Shown: one piece after another, positions 16,891-24,451 of the stretch
How the letters are laid out: each line of letters begins with the position of its first letter
Numbering within the stretch: position 1 is the first letter of the stretch
Assembly (NCBI RefSeq): GCF_030705605.1
Contig: NZ_JAPCKK010000027.1
Coordinates: 1-64,000, forward strand
From: Paenibacillus zeirhizosphaerae
Lineage (GTDB): Bacteria; Bacillota; Bacilli; Paenibacillales; Paenibacillaceae
DNA: 64,000 nucleotides
Reading direction: 5' to 3'
Translations under genes and position numbers: made by a program
The notes under the pieces: model-generated
What the model saw: only the letters and a program-made list of their open reading frames with translations
Told to the model about the DNA's origin: nothing
Databases searched by the model: none

Positions 16891-16923
16891 CCGACACTAG
16901 ATTTAGCGAGTGTCGGTTTTTTG
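16891..16923 (+). terminator. Terminator of CGNR gene
   Basis: An 8-bp stem CCGACACT (16891-16898) / AGTGTCGG (16909-16916) followed by six T. Confidence 0.85.
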
Positions 16924-17061
16924 CTGCTTCCCCGAGGTCTAAAAAGCGGCAAAAAAATATTTTTTTGGCAGTCCCTGTGAAAAATAAACTGGTGCGATAC
17001 TGGGGGTATAGGAAAGGTTAATGAAGATGAACTTATTTCACATTTTGAAACGAGGTGTATA

Positions 17062-17235
17062 ATGATGGATTTACGAGAGATGGAGAACAGGATTGAAGGC
17101 TTGCGGGAGAAGCTGCTGAAGTCAGCCGCAGCCTTCGGCCGGAATGATGATCGGGTCATCAAAACTTCTCAGCAGTTGGATCATCTTCTCAACATATACC
17201 TGTATGCCAAAATTCAATTGAAAAAAACCGTATGA
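17062..17235 (+). CDS. Spo0E-like aspartyl-phosphate phosphatase
   Basis: A 57-aa two-helix protein with the Spo0E/Rap0E-like signature SQQLDHLLNIY (family motif SQxLDxxI). These small proteins dephosphorylate Spo0A-phosphate in the cytoplasm and delay sporulation. There are two adjacent ATG codons (17062 and 17065); GAGGTG precedes the first. It is flanked by its own terminator and lies just before the peptide-signalling receptor gene, itself possibly a developmental regulator. The size is normal for the family. Confidence 0.85.
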   Translation: MMDLREMENRIEGLREKLLKSAAAFGRNDDRVIKTSQQLDHLLNIYLYAKIQLKKTV

Positions 17236-17252
17236 CAGCGGAAAACGACGAG

Positions 17253-17291
17253 AAGAGCAGGGAATCGACAGCATTCCCCCGCTCTTTTTTT
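17253..17291 (+). terminator. Terminator of Spo0E-like gene
   Basis: Imperfect stem AGAGCAGGGAAT with ATTCCCCCGCTCT, then a long T run. Confidence 0.8.
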
Positions 17292-17363
17292 CGTGATTTT
17301 TCATTTATGGGAATAGGCTTGTTCGAGTAGGCTTAAATTTAAGCAAGATGGCTAAATAGAGCA

Positions 17364-17392
17364 TTGACCTATGGATAATTCTTACATATAAT
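17364..17392 (+). promoter_or_regulatory. Strong SigA-type promoter of peptide-receptor operon
   Basis: TTGACC (17364-17369), exactly 17 bases, TATAAT (17387-17392). Just downstream are two direct repeats ATTCAA spaced 8 bases apart (about 17400-17414), a possible operator. Confidence 0.75.
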
Positions 17393-17472
17393 TTCAATAA
17401 ATTCAAGTATTCAACAAACTATTGTAGAAGGAGCAGAGAGTCCTAGGCTATTTTAGCGGGGAGGGAACTTTA

Positions 17473-18879
17473 TTGGAACACATGAATATGCTGCGTTCAG
17501 AAATTACGTCATATTTGGAACGATCCAACTGTTCACTTCAAGAATTTAGCAAACTTACAGGATTGAATAAAGGGACGCTCAGTGCTGTCCTGAGATACCG
17601 TGATCCGAAGCCGCTTTCACTCAAGGCGCTGGATGCGATCACTGAAGCTATGGGCCGGCCTGCAGGATGGCTGTACCCGTTATATCTGGATGAATGCCTG
17701 ATCGATCAGAAATGGAAGCTGTCCCGTGTCAAAGCCTATCTGCTTCGGTGCGCCCGTCTGGGGCGAACCGACTGTATCACCGCTGCGCTTCCCTTGATTC
17801 TGGACGATTTAAGCAGCATTCCGGTCATTTTTGCGGCGGGGGAGGAGCTGTATGAAGAAGGGGACATGCAGCAGGCAGCCCTGTTTTACGAGGCGGTGGC
17901 GGAAAGCGAGCAGTACCAGCACTCTGAGAGGCTGGCAGTGAGTCATTACCGGTTGTTCCATATCCATACGGAGACGGACCAGGAAGAGAGCCTGAGAGCG
18001 GCTATTCGTTTCGAGCCTTTCCGCAAAAGGCTGCCGGAGGATGACCAACTGGATGCGCTTTTGCAGCTTATTAATGTTTATTACTCATTGAGTCGCTGGG
18101 AGCGGGTCCTTGAGCTGACCGATGAGCTGAGCTCTTTTACAACAAGTATCTGTACATATGATTATGAGAAACAGGGCTATGATGAGAACGATCGCCAAAC
18201 CAAATACCCGCTCGTCGTATACTACGGGTACGCCTATCTGATGAAGGCCGCAGTATGCGACAAACAGAAGAAGTATGCCGAAGCGAAGCGGTATACGGAG
18301 AAGTATGCGGATTTGAGCTGGTTCAAGGGGCTTGGCCCGGCGGGCTGGCAGGAAGTGCAGCGCTTTAAGGCGTGGGCTAAGGCCAATATGCTAGCCTATG
18401 AGCTGATGCTTGGAAACGCGGATATCATGTGGGAATATATCAGGTATATCGAGCATGAGCCGGATGAAATTTTGCCTGCACTGGAGAAAATCATGGGGGC
18501 TGCCAATGAATTCAATCTGGACGTGGACCTGATTCTTTACTACTTCAGGGGACAAATTGAGTCATATCATGACAGCCAAAATGTAACAAACAGCTACTAT
18601 CACAAGCAGTTTAGCATGGAACGTTTTGCGAATTTTTGTTATGAAACGGCGTTATATTGCTTTCAAAGATCGAATTTTGAAAATGCTGTAAAATTTATCC
18701 TGCAAAGTTTGTCATCAGCGATTAAGATGAATAACAAGGCTGGTTTTATTAAATGCGTGACACTATTCGAGGAATATAGAGGCTGCACACGTGTCGAAGA
18801 CCAGCGGGAATATGAAAACATGATAAAAGGAGTGCGTAAAAATGCGAAAAACGAAAACTTGTTTGTTACTTACGCTTAG
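17473..18879 (+). CDS. AimR/Alo-like HTH-TPR peptide receptor and transcription regulator
   Basis: A 468-aa RRNPP-type protein. Residues about 8-65 form an XRE-like HTH (SLQEFSKLTGLNKGTLSAVL), and the remainder is a superhelix of TPR-like repeats (for example MQQAALFYEAV, then YAEAKRYTEKYADL) that would bind an imported oligopeptide. It starts with TTG, with GGGGAGGG 8 bases upstream. Its 3' end overlaps by 38 bases the start of a 40-aa exported pro-peptide gene, the classic receptor/peptide layout. By architecture it belongs near phage AimR and the Paenibacillus Alo receptors (recalled from the literature). Direct target genes are unknown; autoregulation is plausible from the repeats at its promoter. 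Confidence 0.82.
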   Translation: MEHMNMLRSEITSYLERSNCSLQEFSKLTGLNKGTLSAVLRYRDPKPLSLKALDAITEAMGRPAGWLYPLYLDECLIDQKWKLSRVKAYLLRCARLGRTDCITAALPLILDDLSSIPVIFAAGEELYEEGDMQQAALFYEAVAESEQYQHSERLAVSHYRLFHIHTETDQEESLRAAIRFEPFRKRLPEDDQLDALLQLINVYYSLSRWERVLELTDELSSFTTSICTYDYEKQGYDENDRQTKYPLVVYYGYAYLMKAAVCDKQKKYAEAKRYTEKYADLSWFKGLGPAGWQEVQRFKAWAKANMLAYELMLGNADIMWEYIRYIEHEPDEILPALEKIMGAANEFNLDVDLILYYFRGQIESYHDSQNVTNSYYHKQFSMERFANFCYETALYCFQRSNFENAVKFILQSLSSAIKMNNKAGFIKCVTLFEEYRGCTRVEDQREYENMIKGVRKNAKNENLFVTYA

Positions 18880-18964
18880 TGTGGGCCTTCTCTCCATGAC
18901 TCCTCTTCTATTCTCGGTGGCAGGCGGGATTTCCACGCTGACACACGGAGCAGGCGGTTATTAA
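18842..18964 (+). CDS. Exported pro-peptide of Alo-type quorum-sensing system
   Basis: A 40-aa precursor: basic start MRKTKT, hydrophobic signal (about 7-28, CLLLTLSVGLLSMTPLLF) and a short C-terminus ISTLTHGAGGY. This fits a Phr/AimP/AloP-type peptide secreted by Sec, trimmed outside and re-imported by an oligopeptide permease. The likely mature signal lies within LTHGAGGY; I recall that a P. polymyxa AloP peptide is SHGRGG, which this resembles. The ribosome site AAAAGGAG lies inside the receptor gene; the reading frames overlap by 38 bases, so the two are coupled. The exact processing site is unknown. Confidence 0.78.
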   Translation: MRKTKTCLLLTLSVGLLSMTPLLFSVAGGISTLTHGAGGY

Positions 18965-19023
18965 GAGTAATTTTGCCGACGAACTGGACAAGTCAAGCCC
19001 AATTGAAGGCGTTTACGAGTGAA

Positions 19024-19060
19024 ACAGAAAGCACCGGAATTCCGGTGCTTTCTGTTGTTG
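19024..19060 (+). terminator. Terminator of peptide-signalling operon
   Basis: A perfect 32-base palindrome (19024-19055, arms ACAGAAAGCACCGGAA) followed by TGTTG. An extended -10 element, TGCTATAAT (19061-19069), for ridA starts just after it. Confidence 0.8.
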
Positions 19061-19105
19061 TGCTATAATGTAGGGGTACTATGACCGCGAAGGGAGAATA
19101 TTCGT

Positions 19106-19483
19106 ATGAAACCAGTCTCAACCGACAAAGCGCCGGGCGCTATCGGACCTTACAGCCAGGCCATGCAGGCCGGTGGATTTATCTTTACATCAGGACAGTT
19201 GGGTCTCAATCCTGCGACAGGAGAGTTCGGCAAGGATGTCGAAGAACAGGCGCGATTGTCGCTGAACAATGTCAAGGCAATCTTGGAAGAGGCGGGCAGC
19301 AGTCTGGGACAGGTTGTGAAAACAACGGTTTTCCTGAAGGATATGAACGATTTTGCACGTGTGAATGAAGTATACAGCTCCTTCTTTGAGCAGCCGTATC
19401 CTGCCCGCAGCGCCGTAGAGGTAGCCCGTCTGCCGAAAGATGCGCTGGTAGAAATTGAAGCCATCGCGCTAAAGAGCGAATAA
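19106..19483 (+). CDS. ridA: RidA family 2-iminobutanoate/2-iminopropanoate deaminase
   Basis: A 125-aa protein of normal RidA/YabJ length. Signature regions are visible: GPYSQAM near the start, [14 protein letters not shown], the catalytic Arg in [22 protein letters not shown], and the closing EIEAIAL. RidA hydrolyses reactive enamine/imine products of PLP enzymes in the cytoplasm and works as a trimer. GAAGGGAG precedes the ATG. It stands alone. Confidence 0.93.
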   Translation: MKPVSTDKAPGAIGPYSQAMQAGGFIFTSGQLGLNPATGEFGKDVEEQARLSLNNVKAILEEAGSSLGQVVKTTVFLKDMNDFARVNEVYSSFFEQPYPARSAVEVARLPKDALVEIEAIALKSE

Positions 19484-19525
19484 ATTGTCAGTGAAGGGGC
19501 GGTTCACAATAAAACAAGGCATAGC

Positions 19526-20488
19526 TTAACGAATATATCCAAGCTTCTGCGGGTTAACCATCAGGTAGAATCCTCGAATATGCTTGCCGTCTATGGTGAA
19601 TTCCAAGCAGAGCGCGGCCACGGTCTGCCCGTTACGCCTAAACACCAGTTGCTCTTCGCCATTTAATAAGGCGGTGGACGCCTCAGTCTCACGCAGCCTG
19701 GTCAGTATACGGCGTGAGGTGAGCAGGGCAAGCACACCCTTGCGCACCGTCATCGGACGCATGACCGTGTGTACGATACCACCGCCATCCGAGATAAATA
19801 CAGGCTGTTCAGCCAGCAGCTCCAGCATGGAGGGCACGTCATAGCTCATGAAAGCAGCAGTGAACCGTTCCAGCATCCGTTTGCGGGAAGGATCATCTGT
19901 AGGGGTTATGGGCGGCAGCAGCCCATCCTCGCCACTGCTGCCGCCCTCAACCGCAGATAGATCTTGTGCCAGCCGTTTGCGAGAACGGCTGTACAACTGG
20001 CGGCAATTGCTGTCCGTTAGTCCGAGTAATTCGGCGATTTCCTTATATTCATATTGAAAAGCCTCCCGCAGCACGAACACCGCCCGCTCCACAGGCTTCA
20101 GACGCTCCAGCAGCACCAGAAAGGCATAGGAAACCATGCTCTTGCGTTCAGCCCATGCTTCGGGCTGTTCAGCCGCTGCGGCCGCACCTACAGGTTCGGG
20201 GAGCCACTCTCCGACATACGTCTCCCGCTGCTTGCGCGCGGAATGGAGCAGATTCAGACAGCGGTTTACTGTGATGCGTGTAATGTAAGCTTTGGCGTTC
20301 TGCACCTCATCCGGTAAAGCTCGCTGAAGCGCGGCAAAACAGTCCTGCACCACGTCCTCGGCATCCGCAGCCGTCCCCAGCATGCGGTAAGCTATAGCGA
20401 AGGCATAGTCCCGGTAGGCCCGATACCATTCCTCCAGCTCCGCCGTCTTCTCTTTATCCTGTTGATCTGGATGCTCGCTGCGCTTCAA
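19526..20488 (-). CDS. ECF41-family RNA polymerase sigma factor with SnoaL-like C-terminal domain
   Basis: A 320-aa sigma factor: sigma-70 regions 2 (YRMLGTAADAEDVVQDCF) and 4 (LKPVERAVFVLREAFQYEY, then IAELLGLT), then a C-terminal SnoaL-like domain. The three hallmark motifs of group ECF41 are present: WLPEP in the linker, DGGG, and NPQKL near the end. In that group the C-terminal domain tunes activity instead of a separate anti-sigma factor. The TTG at 20488 is preferred because GGGGGCG lies upstream; the frame extends to another TTG at 20530. It follows its typical partner, a carboxymuconolactone decarboxylase gene, and no anti-sigma gene is present. Confidence 0.88.
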   Translation of the reverse strand: MKRSEHPDQQDKEKTAELEEWYRAYRDYAFAIAYRMLGTAADAEDVVQDCFAALQRALPDEVQNAKAYITRITVNRCLNLLHSARKQRETYVGEWLPEPVGAAAAAEQPEAWAERKSMVSYAFLVLLERLKPVERAVFVLREAFQYEYKEIAELLGLTDSNCRQLYSRSRKRLAQDLSAVEGGSSGEDGLLPPITPTDDPSRKRMLERFTAAFMSYDVPSMLELLAEQPVFISDGGGIVHTVMRPMTVRKGVLALLTSRRILTRLRETEASTALLNGEEQLVFRRNGQTVAALCLEFTIDGKHIRGFYLMVNPQKLGYIR

Positions 20489-20520
20489 CTTTTTGCGCCC
20501 CCTTGTCTTAATATTCAGGA

Positions 20521-20967
20521 TCAGAAGCAACCCGGATACATGCCGGTGGCAATCGCAAGCCGATTCCAGCTACTAATCGTATTGACGGCTGCAATCAGAT
20601 CGACATACTCCCCTTCGTCAAAATGCTCTCTGACCCGGTCATACAGCCCGGCAGGCACCCCTTGCTCGGAAATACGAGTGACCGCTTCGACCAGCTCTAG
20701 CATAACACGTTCTTTTTCGGTAAATAAAGGAACCTCACGCCACACCGACAGCAGCAAAATATGATCCGCATAGTCTCCGAGCTTCAGCAGCTCCTTCGCG
20801 TGCATATCCAGACAGAAGGCACAGCCGTTAATCTGGGAAACGCGGATTTTGAGCAGCTCATACAGTACCTTGTCCTCAAACAAGCTGCTGGTATATTGCT
20901 CCATGGCCGCCATGGCTTTATACGTGCCCGGACGGACCTTGTTGTGATTTACTCGTAGTTTTATCAT
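20521..20967 (-). CDS. Carboxymuconolactone decarboxylase/AhpD-like protein, ECF41 partner
   Basis: A 148-aa alkylhydroperoxidase-like protein with the redox pair in GCAFCLDMHAKE (CxxC with following His). Such proteins act as thiol-disulfide or peroxide-handling enzymes; genes of this kind are the usual neighbours and targets of ECF41 sigma factors. GGAGGAG precedes the ATG. The stop lies within the start region of the sigma gene, so the two are translationally linked. A matching ECF41-type promoter lies 60 bases upstream. Confidence 0.88.
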   Translation of the reverse strand: MIKLRVNHNKVRPGTYKAMAAMEQYTSSLFEDKVLYELLKIRVSQINGCAFCLDMHAKELLKLGDYADHILLLSVWREVPLFTEKERVMLELVEAVTRISEQGVPAGLYDRVREHFDEGEYVDLIAAVNTISSWNRLAIATGMYPGCF

Positions 20968-21028
20968 AATAGTTCTCCTCCATGTTTTGTGGATATTTGG
21001 CCTGTTGTATTCAGGCTATAATAATAAA

Positions 21029-21055
21029 GACAAAACAGGAGTCTGGTTTGTGACA
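21029..21055 (-). promoter_or_regulatory. ECF41-type promoter of the decarboxylase-sigma operon
   Basis: On the minus strand: TGTCACA (21055-21049), exactly 16 bases, then TGTC (21032-21029). The published ECF41 consensus is TGTCACA-N16-CGTC, so only one base differs. This predicts positive autoregulation of the operon. Confidence 0.8.
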
Positions 21056-21156
21056 AAAGAGAATAGAGATTGAGTTTCAAAATAAGGCGATAAAAGGTAA
21101 AATACGAACTGCAACGGTTGTTAAGGCAAAGCGATCTGCCGGAAAATGGAGGATTT

Positions 21157-21822
21157 ATGGCGAAGCAAAAGCATTATGTGGTATGGGTCGGCAAAACGCC
21201 GGGCATTTATGCAAGCTGGGCGGAATGCCAGTCTCAGGTGAATGGCGTAACGGGCGCCAAATATAAAGCCTTCGAATCCAAGGCGGAAGCGGCGAAGGCG
21301 TATGCGCAGGGATGGCAGGGCTATTGGGGAAGCCAGTCTGCCAAGACGGGCGCTTCCAAAGCCGCTGAAGCTAAGGCTGCACGTTCTGTGCCGACTGCCG
21401 TCGGAACGCGGGAAGAGATCGATTACAACAGCATTTCCGTAGATGTTGGAACGCGGGGCAATCCGGGGCCGGTTGAGTACAAGGGAGTGGATACGCAGAC
21501 CGGTGAAGTGCTATTTTCCTGTGGTCCTATATCCAAGGGAACCAATAACCTCGGCGAATTCCTGGCGATTGTGCACGGGCTTGCTTATTTGAAGAAGCTG
21601 GGTAGCAACAAGACCATTTACAGCGACTCGGCCAACGCCCTGAAGTGGGTGCGCCAAAAAGCGGTCGTCTCCACGCTCAAGCGTGACGAAACAACGAAGG
21701 AAATATGGGACCTGGTGGACCGGGCGGAGCAATGGCTGCGGACGAATACGTACCCGAACCGGGTGCTCAAGTGGCAGACCAGGGAATGGGGAGAAATTAA
21801 AGCGGATTACGGCAGAAAATAA
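21157..21822 (+). CDS. rnhA: Ribonuclease HI with N-terminal hybrid-binding domain
   Basis: A 221-aa enzyme that cleaves RNA in RNA/DNA hybrids. Residues about 5-50 form the HBD/viroplasmin domain (YYVVWVGK-like start, GIYASWAECQSQV), then an Ala-rich linker, then a catalytic domain like that of Bacillus halodurans RNase HI: SVDVGTRGNPGP (first Asp), NNLGEFLAIVHGL (Glu), YSDSANALKWV (Asp), and the closing GEIKADYGRK with the last Asp. TGGAGGA precedes the ATG at 21157; an upstream in-frame start at 21118 has none. A HAD phosphatase follows after 21 bases. Confidence 0.92.
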   Translation: MAKQKHYVVWVGKTPGIYASWAECQSQVNGVTGAKYKAFESKAEAAKAYAQGWQGYWGSQSAKTGASKAAEAKAARSVPTAVGTREEIDYNSISVDVGTRGNPGPVEYKGVDTQTGEVLFSCGPISKGTNNLGEFLAIVHGLAYLKKLGSNKTIYSDSANALKWVRQKAVVSTLKRDETTKEIWDLVDRAEQWLRTNTYPNRVLKWQTREWGEIKADYGRK

Positions 21823-21843
21823 ATAAATCGGGGGTCCCTGTAC

Positions 21844-22626
21844 ATGAAATATAAAGCGGTCTTTTTTGATATCGACGGTACATTGGTCAATGAAGAGAAG
21901 CAGATTCCGCAGGATACAATTGACGCGATTCGGGAGCTTAGGGAAAAGGATATTCCGGTCTTTATCGCCACAGGAAGAGCACCTTATTACTTCACTCATT
22001 ATGCCGATCAGCTAGGGATTGACTCGTTCGTGAGCTTCAACGGCTCTTATGTCGAGTACAAGGGACAGCCGGTATACGAGCGGGCGATTTCCAAGGAAAC
22101 GCTGGAGCGGCTGGAGACACTGGCTCTGTCTCATAACCATCCGATTGTTATGCAGGGCAGCCAAGCCGGGTACGCTAATTTTGAAGACCATGAGGCTGTG
22201 GCGGAATCCTTCTACTCCTTAAGGGTGGAGGTACCGGGCTACCGGACACACTACTGGAAAGAAGCAAGTGTGTATCAGGCGCTGCTGTACTGCCAGGAGC
22301 AGGAAGAGCATATTTACACCAGTGCGGAAACGCCTTTCGATGATTTGCATTTTGTACGCTGGCATCGTGTTGCGATGGACGTCATTCCGGCGGGTGGCTC
22401 CAAAGCCAAAGGAATCGAGGCGGTGCTGAAGCACCTTGGCATCAAGCGGGAAGAGGCTGTCGCCTTCGGAGACGGACTGAACGACAAGGAAATGCTCTCT
22501 TACGTAGGATTGGGCATTGCGATGGGCAATGCTCATGAGGAAGTGAAGCCTTTTGCTAAATACGTGACCCACTCGGTGGATGAGGGCGGCATCCGCCATG
22601 GATTGCAGTACGCCGGATTGTTATAA
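21844..22626 (+). CDS. HAD superfamily Cof-type phosphatase (YkrA-like)
   Basis: A 260-aa cytoplasmic phosphatase. Motif I FFDIDGTL (nucleophile Asp about 9), motif II in VFIATGR, and motif III/IV GDGLNDKEMLSYVGLGIAMGN identify the Cof/IIB subfamily with a large cap domain (about 85-185). Members dephosphorylate sugar phosphates, flavin precursors or nucleotides; the exact substrate is not deducible. It is 21 bases after rnhA and ends in a strong terminator, so the two probably form an operon. Confidence 0.85.
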   Translation: MKYKAVFFDIDGTLVNEEKQIPQDTIDAIRELREKDIPVFIATGRAPYYFTHYADQLGIDSFVSFNGSYVEYKGQPVYERAISKETLERLETLALSHNHPIVMQGSQAGYANFEDHEAVAESFYSLRVEVPGYRTHYWKEASVYQALLYCQEQEEHIYTSAETPFDDLHFVRWHRVAMDVIPAGGSKAKGIEAVLKHLGIKREEAVAFGDGLNDKEMLSYVGLGIAMGNAHEEVKPFAKYVTHSVDEGGIRHGLQYAGLL

Positions 22627-22643
22627 GCGTGGCAAGGACGATT

Positions 22644-22683
22644 AGGTTTGCCGTAGGGAATTCCCTGCGGCAGACCTTTTTTG
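22644..22683 (+). terminator. Terminator of rnhA-HAD operon
   Basis: A stem of about 15 bp, GGTTTGCCGTAGGGA with TCCCTGCGGCAGACC, followed by TTTTTT. Confidence 0.85.
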
Positions 22684-22759
22684 CGTCAACGCTGGCTGCC
22701 GCGCACTTCAACCCGGTGGCAGCGGTGCCGCTTCCTTGTTCCAAACAGGCTAAATTTCA

Positions 22760-24451
22760 CTAATAACGTCTCTGGGGTCCGCCGTGACTATATATTGCTG
22801 TCGTCTGCCCATGGTCCGCCGTAGATACACCTGTTGTAACCTTCCGGTACTCACCGGGGGTGATGCCCTCCAGCTTCTTGAACACTTTGCCGAAGTATTT
22901 CTCATCCTGGTAGCCGACCAGCTCCGCAACCTGCTGCAGGCGCAGCCGGGGATTGAGCAGGAGCAGCTTCGCTTGATTGATGCGGAGGCGGCATAGATAT
23001 TCCGACAGATTCACACCGAACTCTTGCTTGAACTTGCGGGAAATGTATTCCCGGCTCAGATAGAACCTGCCCGAAATGTCCTGCAGGGTGATTTCATCGG
23101 CGTAATGGGCATCCAGATAAGCGGCAATGTCGCGGATGATGTGATTTTCCGGCTCGTGGGCCCGGGCGGGTGCCAATGCTCGGCCTGCGGCCTGCAATCT
23201 CTTGCCGAAGCTGCTTTTCCAGACGGGGAGGGAGAGCATGCCCAACTCGTCGACAGGCAGGACGACCGATGCTTCATCCGCCTGCGCCGGGTCTTCTCCT
23301 GCTGTATCCTCCGGGCGGTCGTCCAGCCACTGTCCGAGCATCCAGTCCAGCTCCCGACCCCAGTTCCGAAGCTGTTCGGCGGTCAGATCGGGCAACCGCT
23401 GAACAGCTTCGTCGATCCAGCCCGCCGCGGCTTCGGCTATTCTGGCCGGATTGCCGCTGAGCACGATTAGACGCAGCTTCTCCTCCGCTTCCGTCAGCCG
23501 CAGGGCTTGGGACAATATTTCGGTGCTGCTCTCCGCATAGTGGAGATAATCCGCCGCATGAACGAGGCTGCGCCGCCACAGCGCTTGCCGGGCAGCCTGA
23601 TAAGAAGTGGACACGCCCTGTGGGAAAGGACTTGCCGGGCCGATGCCGAAATGCATGCGCCTGCCCAGCGCCATGTAGAAGCCCGTATTTATGGCGTTCA
23701 GCCTCTCTCCGAGCTTATCAGGCTCACCCCAATACAGAATGACGACCTCATCGGTACGCCCCAGATGCCGAAAGGCGATTCCCGACCCGAAGGGAATCAG
23801 AAATTCGCTGCAGATATTCAGTAGGGTAAAGAATAGCAGTTCCCGCTTCGTCCGGTATTTGGCCAGAACCTCCTCATCCAGATGAGCAAAGCTGAGAACC
23901 GCGGCGAAGCACACAGCGGCGTCCTGCGGCAGCCGCAGCTCCTCCGCCAAGCGGGGCAGGGTGTTGACGGAGCGCGCCGGGGTCTGGACGAGCCCGGTCA
24001 GCAGCTTATCCGCATAGTGCGGTCGCATCTGATTGACCTCTATGGCTTGCAGGGTCAAACGCCGCCGCTGCCGTTCCTCCGCATGCCAGGCCGCCACCGC
24101 CTTGGACAGCGCTTCGTTAAGTTCAGCCTGCTCGACAGGCTTGAGGATATAATCGCTGCCCCCGCAGCGAATGGCGTGGCGGACGAACCGAAAGTCATCA
24201 TGACCGCTGACGACAAGCACCTTCGTATGCGGCGCATGGGCCATCAGCCAATCCATTAGCTCGGTTCCGTCATGCCCGGGCATTCGCATATCCGTAATGA
24301 CAATCTGAGGCGCTTCCCCGGCAACCAGCTCAATGGCCCGGCTGCAGCCCTCGGCTTCCAGCACCTTGGTGATGCCGTGCGCCTGCCAGTCGACCAGGAG
24401 CCGGATGGCGGCTCTTCCGTGTGTTTCATCGTCCACGATCAAGGCTTTCAT
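22760..24451 (-). CDS. YesN-type response regulator with AraC DNA-binding domain
   Basis: A 563-aa regulator: receiver domain (about 1-120, phospho-acceptor Asp54 in VITDMRMPG, Lys in YILKPV), a long middle region (about 140-440) of the kind found in Paenibacillus YesN proteins, and a C-terminal AraC double HTH (DISGRFYLSREYISRKFKQ, then VAELVGYQDEKYFGKVFKK). It overlaps the 3' end of the histidine kinase by four bases (ATGA), so the pair is co-translated. The divergent sugar ABC transporter genes are its most likely target. Confidence 0.9.
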   Translation of the reverse strand: MKALIVDDETHGRAAIRLLVDWQAHGITKVLEAEGCSRAIELVAGEAPQIVITDMRMPGHDGTELMDWLMAHAPHTKVLVVSGHDDFRFVRHAIRCGGSDYILKPVEQAELNEALSKAVAAWHAEERQRRRLTLQAIEVNQMRPHYADKLLTGLVQTPARSVNTLPRLAEELRLPQDAAVCFAAVLSFAHLDEEVLAKYRTKRELLFFTLLNICSEFLIPFGSGIAFRHLGRTDEVVILYWGEPDKLGERLNAINTGFYMALGRRMHFGIGPASPFPQGVSTSYQAARQALWRRSLVHAADYLHYAESSTEILSQALRLTEAEEKLRLIVLSGNPARIAEAAAGWIDEAVQRLPDLTAEQLRNWGRELDWMLGQWLDDRPEDTAGEDPAQADEASVVLPVDELGMLSLPVWKSSFGKRLQAAGRALAPARAHEPENHIIRDIAAYLDAHYADEITLQDISGRFYLSREYISRKFKQEFGVNLSEYLCRLRINQAKLLLLNPRLRLQQVAELVGYQDEKYFGKVFKKLEGITPGEYRKVTTGVSTADHGQTTAIYSHGGPQRRY

